64,000 nucleotides of DNA from Ariolimax columbianus (lineage: Eukaryota > Mollusca > Gastropoda > Stylommatophora > Arionidae): assembly GCA_036924085.1 (NCBI GenBank), contig JAVGWX010000007.1, positions 74,291,948 through 74,355,947 on the forward strand, written 5' to 3'. Position 1 is the first letter of the stretch. Every line of letters begins with the position of its first letter. The notes under the pieces were generated by a model. It made no database searches, was not told where the DNA came from, and saw only the letters and a program-made list of their open reading frames with translations. Of the stretch, positions 34,791-46,900 are shown piece after piece. A program made the position numbers and the translations under genes.

Positions 34791-35290
34791 ATGTAGAGGA
34801 AAATATTTTATACTTGAAAATATTTGTCGACCTTTGAACTCTTCTGTTAATATCTTCAACAGTCCCATCCTTGTCCTGACAAAGCTTTTCGTTTATTCAA
34901 CCAATGAAACACATACCATTTTGTGGTGTTTACGAACTTATTGCTTTGAAATTGTTTACAAATCTAGCAAATGATCGGCATATTTGACCTCATGACGATT
35001 GTACTACCCTGGAAGTCCCCGATTAGTAATGTACTATACTATTTATAGATTTAGTGTTCTCCCAATATCCTAGTTTGTGGTGATTTCGCTATAAATAACA
35101 ATATGCGAACATTAATAAATTGAGTTAGTTGTACGTGGGTGATTATTATAGACCCAGAGTCTAGACTAAGTGCCAGCAAAGTCTGACATTTTGTCCATAA
35201 TAATAATAGTATAGCAACACATTAAACCAGAAACAGCCAGGTAGGTCCAGATCACGATATCCACGAGAAACGTTAATAACTAACCACTTT
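34791..35290. other. AT-rich non-coding stretch
   Basis: Nothing recognised. Confidence 0.4.
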
Positions 35291-35292
35291 TT

Positions 35293-35390
35293 TAGCTTAA
35301 CTTAACCCAGCATCTTTATACTGGTTTAGATAACCATAAAGAGTGTATGTAACCAGTTTCTTAGTTAACCGATATGCCAGTCCATCGTAA
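35293..35390 (-). mobile_element. SINE S7 / CR1 3'-end fragment
   Basis: The minus strand reads gaaactggttacatacactc ... ccagtataaagatgctgggt then (TTAAG), the CR1/S7 3' end. Confidence 0.65.
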
Positions 35391-35960
35391 CATTTCAAAC
35401 ACCTGTGGTAGGAGCTGGATTGTGGATAGCTGGTCTCTATATTTGGAAGTTGTCAGTTTCGAATAAACAGCCATCCATGAATTGGAAAAGGTTGGTCTGC
35501 ATAAAGGCTAAAAGGAGGGAGCCCCCTCAGTCATACAAAGACACAACAATCACCTGTTTGTCTACCTACTCGATTAAAGTAAAGGTTTGTCGAATAGTAA
35601 TTACACTGCTGACTGGGAATGGAGTTGTTAGAGACTTCAGTATATTGTGCCACATTTTGTATGCAATAGTGTGGCTAGTTCCTTCCCGCCTCTTGATTCC
35701 CTAGTCATATTACAAGCCAACAAAGAAATAAAACCGGAACATGGAATATAAAGAAGATATAATATATATATATAAAGATATAAAGAAGACACAATGGTGG
35801 ATAGAAGAAGTAATAATGATAATATGGGACATGGAAAAAAATATGTAAATTAAAAAATACAGCAGGAAAAGCTGAGAAAAAAAAATATGTAACAGAAGGA
35901 AAGTAAAAAAAACAGAAAAAGTAAAGTAAAGATCCCATTTACAAGTGCTTAAGCTTTTAA
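35391..35960. other. Non-coding stretch
   Basis: No gene supported; A-rich from 35,720. Confidence 0.4.
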
Positions 35961-35964
35961 GCCT

Positions 35965-36770
35965 TTGTGGCATATGCCAGTAGGGAATATGGAGTTAGGC
36001 CCATATTGTCTTAACCATAGTCACACTAGGGGTGACGTGGTCAACATCACGTCAGCTACCATTACTTTCCCAGAATATTCTGATACCCAATTTTTTGTGG
36101 CTGAGTTGAAAACAGAGTTAACAGCAAAACAAAAATCCCGAGAGGACTTTGGGGACAGACTGGACAAAAAATGCATGAGAATGGAAGCTGAAAAACTTAA
36201 AGATGGAAAAAGAGTGCTCACTAAAATTTGTAAAAGACAAACACGGTGTTTTGCCTACTCCTCTGAAGGAGATGGATAGATGGAAAGATTTTCTCAAAGC
36301 TCCTCTGTTCAGAGGAATACCAATGTACAACATGTTAAAGACGAAGAAATCAAGGAAAGAGAAAACATCACAGTTGAAGACACCACTGGAGAAAATAAAG
36401 GTTGGCAAAGCAACTGGACGTGATGGTATAAGACCAGAAATGGTCAAGCACATGGGAACTGCAGGTAGACTACTATTTTTGAAGGTTCTCCAGGCAGCCT
36501 GGCGTCACAAGGCTATACTAAAGGACCAGAAGATTGCCATAATTATTACAATTTTTAAAAAAGGGGGCAACCAATAGGTTTAATGAGTTCCATAGAAACA
36601 TATCCCTCCTGAGTGTCCCAGACAAAGCCTACTCTAGGATACTGGATCAGAGACTAAGACATTTGACTGAGCCCCAGATGGTTGAAGTCCAACACGGTTT
36701 CAGAGCAAGCCAAAGTACTAACAACTTTATCTTCACACTCAGAATACATACCATTAATTTGAGCATTGTG
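35965..36770 (+). mobile_element. RTE-like LINE, N-terminal RT region, decayed
   Basis: The frame at 36,203-36,577 has IKVGKATGRDGIRPEMVKHM, then ILKDQKIAIIITIFKKGG. It is followed out of frame by ISLLSVPDKAYSRILDQRL and a HGFRASQSTNNFIFTL block. This is the standard order of RT blocks 0-2. Stops prevent expression. Confidence 0.7.
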
Positions 36771-36889
36771 CTGGAGAATTTGAGTTCTTTCATTCATTTC
36801 TTTGTGATGGCTGTTGAAAGTGTAATAATTGGGTGTATTTGTTTTTATTGTGAACAATATACAGGTTTATTATGACTGATATGCTCACA

Positions 36890-37660
36890 TTAGGAGTACC
36901 AAGAAGTTATCATAAAGAATTAGTAGTACTTTTTAAAATGCAAAGAATGAATGTGTTATGAACTTGTTCAGTGCCATCTTCCCATTGAAGGACGGCTGCA
37001 ATGAATCTCCAGTGTACTCTATCTCTTGTCATAATGGTACAATCTAACATGCTTTTTCCAGTCCATCTCCTGATGTTGTCCACCCGCTTATAACATTGTC
37101 TGTCTCTTGAACGAGTGCCTGGGATCAAGATGCTGAGCAGCACATGAGCTGCAGTGGTCAGCGACCCATAGCTGCCAAGACCCTTCTACACCTCCATGCG
37201 GTGATCCTGGATAACAGGCTGCAAAAGGGCAGACTGGCTAAGGAGAAGGGATCGAAGAGGGAATGTTAACCCGGTACTCAAAAAATGCTTGCTGAAGTCG
37301 GATGTGTTGGACCGAAAGGTGCAAATATCGCAGTCAAGCTGTAAACTACGACACAACGCATTCTGTTCTCTGGACAACATTCTGCTACTTAAGCCCTTTC
37401 AGGATTTGGTAGTGGGATATTGAGAACGAACGAAGAAGAAGAAGAAGAAGAACGAGTGCCTTCCACTCTACCCACTAGTATGGTTTTCAACAAGCAGGTA
37501 TGTCTTGTTACATGACCAAAATAACTTAACTGTCTAAACCTGATTTTGTTCATTATTTTTCTTTACACCCCCAACTTTTTCAATGCCAGCACATTTATTT
37601 TCTTCTCTTTCCAAGAAATGTGACCCAACCTTCCATATACCCACATTTTGAAGGCTTTAA
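36890..37660 (-). mobile_element. LINE C-terminal fragment, split by SINE S1
   Basis: The minus strand, with S1 removed, reads AFKMWVYGRLGHISWKEKK, RFRQLSYFGHVTRH, GRVEGTRSRDRQ and DRVHWRFIAAVLQWEDGT. This is the C-terminal region of endonuclease/RT LINEs. The 12-bp TSD of S1 lies within it. Confidence 0.75.
37121..37449 (+). mobile_element. SINE S1 with perfect 12-bp TSD
   Basis: Bounded by gaacgagtgcct at 37,109-37,120 and 37,450-37,461. Ends in gaacgaacgaag then (GAA)n, the same kind of tail as LINE A. Confidence 0.9.
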
Positions 37661-37788
37661 TATAAGCTTGTTTGTTTGATAAGTATTAAATGTACACAAA
37701 AATGTCCCATTGTTAATGCTTCCATGTAGGCTATGCTTGAGTCTGTTTTCAAACAAATATTTTCACTGAATTTTTTTAAAGTTTGACT

Positions 37789-37914
37789 ATGGAGTTTGGA
37801 AGCAAGTATGTGTACATTGAGAATGCAGATGAGGACAAAGAACAAGTAATTCTGTCCACATTTGATGATGTTGTTATTTCTGACAGTGACACTGATGAAA
37901 CTGATGATAGGGAG
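37789..37914 (+). CDS. cpras1: cpRas exon 1 (putative first coding exon)
   Basis: 126 nt, 42 codons from ATG to a GT donor (ggag|gtaggt). The peptide begins [19 protein letters not shown] and is acidic at the end ([12 protein letters not shown]). Its phase-0 end fits exon 2, which opens with the first Ras strand ([11 protein letters not shown]). A pyrimidine-rich ttttttaaag sits 8 bp upstream of the ATG and could be an acceptor after a 5' UTR exon. Homology of this N-terminus was not checked. Confidence 0.6.
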
Positions 37915-40900
37915 GTAGGTAGATGTGTAATAACCTTGTAGTTGTAATTGTAGGGCAGGTTTTTCTGTGCTAAGAAGCCACACATTATTGTATAACTATG
38001 TTTACCACCTTAATTTTTATTTTCATTGCAACAGACAGTTTTAACTATAACATTCTTTCTCTCATTTTGCTTTTGTTTTACTAAGGTTTCTTTATCAGGC
38101 ATGTTTGGAAATATTTATGTATGTGGTTTTATTCACATTGTACATAAACATTTTCATTTACATCAATTGTGTAAGGTTAACTTTTTGTTTCTGTTTTTCC
38201 TTTGCCTTATTTCTCTATTCCCCAAGACGGTTTTTATTGTATGCCTGTGTTCCCAGTGCATCTGCCTTCGGCATTCATTTTATGTAAGGGTATGCTCCCT
38301 TCTGCATTTTCTAAGGGTTTGCTTCCTCGGGGTAACGGCCGGTGCTGTGATGGGGCTCCAACCCAGCACCTTCAGATTGTGAGCCCTGTCACTTAACCAC
38401 TAGCCCACGCCGTCCTCTTCAAAAGGTTAATAATCCAGGCAATTTTTTGTTGTTATGGTGATGTGTAGCGACTACAAAATAAGATGAACTGAATTTTTAT
38501 AATACTTAGGAGTTATGTTAAATAAAATTATAATAAATCTGCATACAATATTAATCTAAAACATATACAGTTGATACATAAATCTTACATAGAGTACATA
38601 TTATATCTTAGATAGAATAAACATTACACATATATTTAGCTGCAATGTTTGAGTGGCAGAGTGGATAATGTGCTTGTCTTTCATGGAATATAATGAGATC
38701 AGTTCTTAGGCCATGGCATGTTTCAGTCTCCCTCGCTGTTAGAGAAGGCCAGGAGGGAAACTGATCACCCGACATTACAAGAAGCTGAAGGTTCATTCAA
38801 TGAAGCCTTTAGCACATTATCTCTGATGGAAGATTATGCTATGAGACTGCCTTGACCTTTAATAATATATGACAGTCTCATGTTACTATAGATAAAATAC
38901 ATAACATTAACAGATCAATCCTGACTATGTTTACTAGCATATAACATGCATACATAAATATTGGATAGACTAAAAGAAAGCATTTGACTTTCTGGATAGA
39001 AGCAACCTATGAGAAATCCTAGAAAACTATGGAGTTGAAGGAAAATTATTTTATAATATGGCTTGGCTTGGCTTCATTCATTCTCAATCTCCCACTACCA
39101 AACCCTGAAAGGGCTTAAGTAGCAGAATGTAGTCCAGAGAACGGAATGTGTTGTGTCGTAGTTTACAGCTTGACTGCGATTTTTGCACCTTTCGGTCCAA
39201 CACATCCGACTTCAGCAAGCATTTTTTAAGTACCAGGTTAGCATTCCCTCTTTGATCCCTTCTCCTTAGCCAGTCTGCCTTGCTGCAGCCTATTATCCAG
39301 GACCACCGCGTGGAGATGTAAAAGGGTCTTGGCAGGTCTGGTTCGCCGGCCCTGGCGCTAGCAGTCAGCTATGAGTCACTGACCACTGCAGCTCATGCGC
39401 TGCTCAGCATCTTGATCTCATTTTATTATATAGGAACAATAACAAGGACAATAATAGCACCACTGCCCCACAGAGAGCATGTCGTAAGACGCGACTAACT
39501 GTGTGGCATGGCATAACACCTGCCATGGTTAGGTGGTTTGTTAAGAGGAGCATAAATGGCACCTAACAGGCTGCGGGTCTACTTTGCTCTAGTGTTTGAG
39601 TCTATTAAGATGGACTTGCACATCAGTTAACCACCCTCCATAGTGGAGTAATAAGCTGCTCGAGCCTAGCCCGCTAAGCAGGAAATCCTCCTCCTGGCTA
39701 CATTCAGCTCACATCAGAGATGGGACCTTCACAGGTGCTTATGCTCCCGTATAATTGCAGGTTGGCTAAGACTAAGAGCAATGTATAAAAATTGTCAAAG
39801 TACTGCGAAGACACAAAGCGAATTCACTAATTGGTTCACAAAACTGATACAATAAGAATATCTGGTCAACTATGAAGAATGAAGAAGCAAAAGTCATAAT
39901 TAGAGAGCAAAACAATGTAAAGTGGGAGAAAGAACACTCCAAATACCACGCAGATGATGGATACTACCAACTGTCCATAAAAGACCAAGTTATCATACCG
40001 CGTCCCCAAACTAGCCCCAACAGAATGAGGCACCACCCATATACCAAATTCAAGATTGGTACCACCTGTATATGTTACTGCAGTCTGACAAACATGACAG
40101 CAGCAAATGTACCCCAGGGTTGCCCTCAGGATACAAACCTGAGGAGAAGGATGTAGGCCCCACTGACTTCACTCGAGCAGAAATTGGAAATTGTCTGTGG
40201 TATTGAGACCCTGAAAAAACTGCAAAATTTATTGAAGAATCAGCAGTCTCAGTCTAAATGAGCAATGATCGCAAAAGAAGAACTAATTGATTCATGGTAA
40301 GGAAGGGATGTGTACTAAAACTACAGACTAACAACTGAAGCAAACCCAGAAACTACCACAGTGAACAATCTTCTTTTTGCAGATGATCAGAGTTTCTTTC
40401 ATTCAGATAACATGACCTCCAATGCCCTTTACAATGTCTGTGATAGATATAATATGAAGATAAATACAGCAAATACAGATGCAATGATAATCAGCAGAAT
40501 AGAGAAGACACTAAATATTCAGGGGAAAAGTACAGAACTTAAACAATTTAGAGAATTCAAATATGTGGGGAGCGTTTTCACACAAGATGGAAAGATAAAT
40601 AGAAAAGTGCGGAATCAAGAATATAGAAAGTAAATGCAGTTTCATATCAGCTCTCATTATTATTAAAACAAAAACACATCCCAGTTAATAAATAGTTTTT
40701 TTTATACCAACTCTCTGCTACCAGTGTCAGACATGGACTTTCACCAAGGTACAAGAAAGAAAAATCATAGTATACAAAATGGGGAGTTTGAGAAAAACTG
40801 TTAGGCTCCCAAAGCTGGACAGAATATGAAACAAAGAAATCAGACAGAGGGTTTGTACAACATCATGTACAGAATACTTAAAAAAGGAAGAGAATAAAAT

Positions 40901-43900
40901 GGTTGACACTGACAATAGAATGCAACCAAATTTACCAACTATGTGAATTTACAACACCAGATAAGAGGGAAACAAGAAGGAAACTAAGATAAAGATTGGA
41001 AGACTGTGCAAGGGACACTTAAGAAACAAAGAAGGACAACCACATTGACAGCACATCTGGCATTGGGAACAAAACTACACATCCCCACAATGTCTGATGA
41101 CACAAGTGGATAGAAGATGATAATAGTTCATAACATTTGTAAATATATCTTAGCTTTAGTGAATGACAGTTCTCATGTTAGTGTAACTGGGACTGGACTC
41201 ACTTGCTACTCTTCAACCATGGGTCTAGTAGTCTCTTTTCTTGTTCTTATTCTTGTGGTTACAGCATGGGATAACCAGCCTCATTCTCAAACTAGTAGGT
41301 TACAGTGTTACTATTCATTGCTCTCTTTTCAAGCCACAGTAACACACATGCATTAAAGGTTACTGTAGTACATAATAACAGTAAAAACACTTTAGCTTTA
41401 GTATGTATATTTATCATATCAGTCATTACTGAAGTACATAAAGTTGTCATATTTATTAATATAAATTGTACTTTGTGCAGGTTTGCCTCCTAGATATCCT
41501 TGACACTTCTGGACAGGAAGAATATTCCTCTTTAAGAGACCAATATGTGCATACTGGAGATGGATTTGTAATCATCTACAGCATTACAGACAAGAACAGC
41601 TTCATGGAAGCTGAGGCCATCTTTAAATGGCTGAAACGCTTGAAGCAAGTTGACCCAGTTGCAGTAAGTGCTTTAGCAACATATGACCTTGTTTTAAACA
41701 AAATGTATCAGTAAAAATTTAATTTAATTTAGTAATAAGGCAAAGCAAGGCAAAGGCCACCGTCCATCTTAGACGATAATGGCATAATTTATTTTGCTAG
41801 CGCTATTTTTAGTAAGGATTAACTGCGCTACTTTTTATCCTCACTCTCTTGTCTCAAGCCGCCTGACCCCAGTGGCAAGTCAAGGACAAGATGACTAGGA
41901 GGCGACTACGAGATGCAGGGGACTCCGCATCAAGTACCCGTGAAAAAGACGGCGGAGTCCGTAGTCAAACACCCACCAGACCGGTTTGATCACGAGGCTA
42001 ACGGCTTAACCACTTCACCTCGGAATCCCTAATTTAGTAATAAGCCTCGTCTATTTTTTGTCTTTTCTGTTTTCTTACAAAGGGTGCAGTGTAGCAACAT
42101 ATATTTTAAGGAATTTTAAAATGTCAGATGTATTCAAGGAGCCTTTACCTCTTGTGATTAAAGTTTGGATTACAATTTGCCCTTTCTTATGAATTAATAT
42201 TTAATTGTCAAACGATGAAGACAGCAATTCAATGGCATATTTGTGTCATGTATCAGTGAAAGTATCCATAAATTGTTCTTTAGATTTTGGTGGCAAACAA
42301 GCAAGACTTGTCCAGAAAAGCAGCAGTCTCAACTAAAAAAGGAAAGGATTTGGCAACCAAACTAAGCATCCCTTTTTATGAAACATCTGCAAAAACTGGC
42401 AATGGTGTAGCTGAAGCTGTAACAGGTCTGGTCAAGATCATTCCTAGAATCAGCACAGACTACAAGGTAATCAAGTCACTTGTTCTAAAATGAGAAAAAA
42501 AACTTGATAAATTGTGGTATGCCCTCCAAAAATGTTTCAATTTTAATTATCTCTTCATAGATTATTGTGCTACAGAAATAAATGGTCTGGTGATAAGCTG
42601 CATTTATATTTGTTAATATTATGACACTTTCTTTATCTTTCCAATTCCTCTCACCTATTTCCTCTTTCATTAAAAACACCCCCCCCCCCCCCCCCAACTT
42701 ACTGCTTCAAACAATAGAAGTTCATTTTAAGATTTTAAGCATTGAGCTTTTTGTCTTGAAGTTCTAATTTAGGGAGACATACTTACTGCATTTAGCCTTC
42801 CTTTAAGATGGGCATCCGAATTTATATTTTTTTGCTCTCAAGCATAAAAATAAAAAGATATACATGATCTCATAGCAGACACTCATCAGGGATGATGTGC
42901 TTAAGCCTTAGTTTTACCAGGTTTCAGTTTTCTATGAGGTTCAGGTGACCATTTCATTTTTTCCCCTGTCTTCTGTCCCTAATGTTAAGTCACATACCCA
43001 TTTATAGCTGAGTAGACTGGAGCGTGTCAAGACTAGGAATTTGGTACTTTGTCATGAGAACTTAACTTAACTTAATGACTTTATACTGGTTTAGAAGACT
43101 TTACAGAGTCTGTATACAACCAGTTTTCTTTGGAGGGTGGTTTAACCTATGTGTGAGTCTATCTTAATAGACTCAAATACTAGAGCTAAATAGACCCGCA
43201 ACCAGTTGAGCGTCTTCCCTAACTGCTCTTAACAAATCTCCTGGGGAAAGGTACAAATAACTTGGGCAAATTTTTAATTTTAATTTTGTGCAGGCAGCAG
43301 CCGTTAAGCCTACTCTTTTCTATTTCCAACTGCCAAGAAATTTTTAACGTGCTCGACACTGAACATAACTTAACTTAACTTAACGTCTTTATACTGGTTT
43401 AGAAGACTCTGCAGAGTCTGTATACAACTAGTTCCATTTACATCACCTTGCTCTACAAGCTGTACGCATCAAATCTATTCTTAAATGCATTAACCGTCCC
43501 ATCCTCCACCACCTTCCTTGGTAAATGCATTCCAAGCATACACCACTCTCTGACTAAAAAAATACTTCCTAATATCTAATCTGGACCTCTCCTTAGTCAA
43601 CTTATAGCTGTGCCCTCTTGTTCTTGTTGGTGGTTGTATTTTAAAAAAACTTGTTATAGTCTAATTTATCCATTCCTCTGATCATCTTATAAACCTGTAT
43701 TAAGTCACCACAAATTCTTCTCTCTTCTAGACACTATAGGCCGGTTTTTCTGAGTCTTTCCTCATAACTGTAATTCTAGAATCCCACTATCAGCTTTGTC
43801 GCTCTTTTTTGTATTCTTTCCAGCATGATTATAGCCCCTCTCTGATAAGGACTCCACACCTGTACACAGTACTCCAATCTAGGTCTAACTAATGCTTTAT

Positions 43901-46900
43901 ACAGTTTGACTATCACTTCCCTGCTCCTATGTTTAATATTTCTTTTTTATCATTGCCTTTTCTACTGCTACCTGAACTTGCTCCCTCACCTTACATGTAT
44001 GATCTATTTTAACCCCTAAGTGCCTTTCTTTATCTATCTTTCTAATATTGTTCTCTCCCATTCTGTAATTATGTTCCATATTGGATCTACCCATGTACAT
44101 GACTGTACATTTATCTACATTAAACTCCATTTGCCAGATTACAGACCATTCTCAAATTTTATCTAAATCCGACCTCAATATATCCACTTCTGCTTTAGAT
44201 GAGACACTACTGCATAGTTTTGTGTCATCAGCAAATTTGGCAAAAATGGATCCCATACCCATGTCCAAATCATTTATATATATCAAGAACAAAATTGGTC
44301 CCAAAACCGAGCCCTGTGGCACTCCACTTTTCACTTCACACCACTCAGAGTACTCCTTATTTATACCCACCCTCTGCCTTCTTCCCGTTAACCAATTTTC
44401 ATTCCAATTGACAACTTCCCCACCTATTTCATGTGATTTTAACTTTAGAAATAATCTTTGATGAGGTACTCTATCAAAGGCCTTTGCAAAGTCTAGATAA
44501 ATAACATCCACTGGCTCCCCTTTATCTATGATTTTAGTAACCTCCTCCATGAATTCGAATAGATTTGTTAAGCATGATCTTCCTCTAGTAAACCCATGCT
44601 GACTATTTCTAATTAGATTTAATTTGTCTAAATGCATTACAATGTTTTCTTTGATTATTGACTCTAACAATTTACAGACTATGCTCGTTAAACTCACCAG
44701 TCTATAATTTGCTGGATCTGACTTTTTGCCTTTTTTGAATAAGGGGATCACTCCCCCATCTTTCCAGTCCCGTGGAACAATCCCTTGTGCAAGTGATTGA
44801 GAACATAATATAGCCAATGGTTTTGCTAATTGCTCTAATTTCAAACAGCAATTTTGGATGAATACCATCTTGACCTGGACATTTATCCACTTTCAACCCC
44901 TCCAATTTAAAAAAAAACCATTTTCTCTGTAATACAGATTGATCCTAATCCTGATGTATCCATGTCTCTTTAAAAAATATCTACAGGCTCTGGGATCTTG
45001 GAGCAGTCCTCTTTTGTGTTCACTGTGCCAAAGTAGTGATTGAGTAGATTTGCTGCCTCCCTATTCTCACTTATTTTTTTCCCTGTGCGGTCTATGAGAG
45101 GGCCTACTTTGTCCTTCGATCTCTGTTTATTTCTAACATAAGAGAAGAACCTTTTACTATCAGTCTTGATCCTCTGAGCAAGTTTCTTTTCGAAGTCTAT
45201 TTTTGCTGTTTTATTCACTTTCTGAGATATGTATTGCTTGTCCAAATATTTTAAATATGTTTCTTTTGATTTACCTGCCTCTATATATTTTTTCCATGCT
45301 TTATTTTTAGCTCTTCTACATTTAACTACAATTCTAGTTATCTACTGTTTACGCTTGGGGTTTTCCTCCCTATATGGAACACATTCTTCTTTTAGCGTTC
45401 GAGAACTGTTTTAAAATTCTCCCACTCCTGTTCAACATCTGTTCCTCCGACAATATCTTCCCAGATTATGTGGTTCGCTGCCTCTTTCATCCTCTTAACA
45501 TCTGTCTTAGAGTAGTCATATGTTCGCGTGTTTATGTTTACTTCTTTCTCTGCAATAAGATTCCATCGGATGATTTTATGGTCACTTGAGCCAAACAGTT
45601 CGCCAACGGTAACGTTTTCAATCATATTTTCCTCTGTAGTAAAAACTAGGTCGAGTATGTTTTTGCCACTGGGGGCTGCTTCTACATGTTGAATTTAAAA
45701 ATTGTCAGTTATGCACTTAACAACAGGTTTTGACTCTTCTTCTTCTTCTTCTTCATCGTACGCAGTCAGACAGTAACCATTATTTTTTCGAAAAAAACGG
45801 CGGTCATCCTGAGGCTGTCAACACTGCCATATAGCTTGTCTTGTGTTGCCACTGGTGATGGCCACATCTGCTCTCTCTGATCCTCGTATGTCGGGCAGTT
45901 CTGCAGCAGATGTTCAGCGGTCATTTTACCGGTACCGCACGGGCATTCGTCGGTACCACCTATCTTCAATTTGTTGAATAGGTGGTACCTCAGTCTATTG
46001 TGGCCAGTGCGAAGTCTTAAGACAACGACCTGCTCTCTTCTGTTCAACTGGTAATAGGCATCGTTTTTGGTGTAGCCGGTATGTTCAGTTTCCCATTTGG
46101 TCATGTATCTGGCTTTAATAAGCCGTTTTGACTCTTCGTACGTCATACTAGTATCTGTTTGTGGTAGTCTTGCACCTTCTTTTGCCAGTCTGTCTGCCTC
46201 CTCGTTGCCTTGGATGTTGCAGTGTGATGGGACCCACTGTACCTCTACCCTTTTTGGTGCGGACTGCTGGCATAGTTGACAGAGTGCTGCTCTTAAGTGA
46301 TTAAGATCAGTGTTTTTCTGGCTTTTTAGCGCTGTGACTACGGCCAGAGCATCTGTAAGCAGGACTGTATGGCTTTCATTTTCTTTATGTGTCACCATTT
46401 CTTCCACTGCCGCCCTCAGTGCCTCTGCCTCCGCTCTGAAATTGCTTGTGTACTTACCAGTAGCGAATGACAGTGTTATTTTTCTGCCATTTGGTAGGTT
46501 CAGGAATGCTCCTGCCCCTCCATTCTGTGTAGTGTTTAGTACAGAACCGTTGGTGTATGCATGGGTCCAGTCCATGCTTGGGTAGTTTTTCGATATAAAG
46601 CTTAGGGTAGTATCTCTCCTTTCTTTTTCAGTCTGGCAGTTTTTGTTTCCAATACCTGGTATATTTTCTACCACCTCTGGAAATATATCCTGCTTCCAGG
46701 TAGGTTTTCGTACAGTAGTGATGGGCTTTGGTGTTGTTAGTGCGTTTATGGGATCTTCGTGCATCTTTGCTTTGGCTATTTCTGCAATGTTTCTCCGCTT
46801 TAGTTTCCCATTTCCCAAATTGTTTAGTCTCTGGTGCATTGGATGGTCAGTCAGTCTTCTGAGTTTCTCTGACTGCAGCTTGGCTCTGCAGTCTCTTCTA

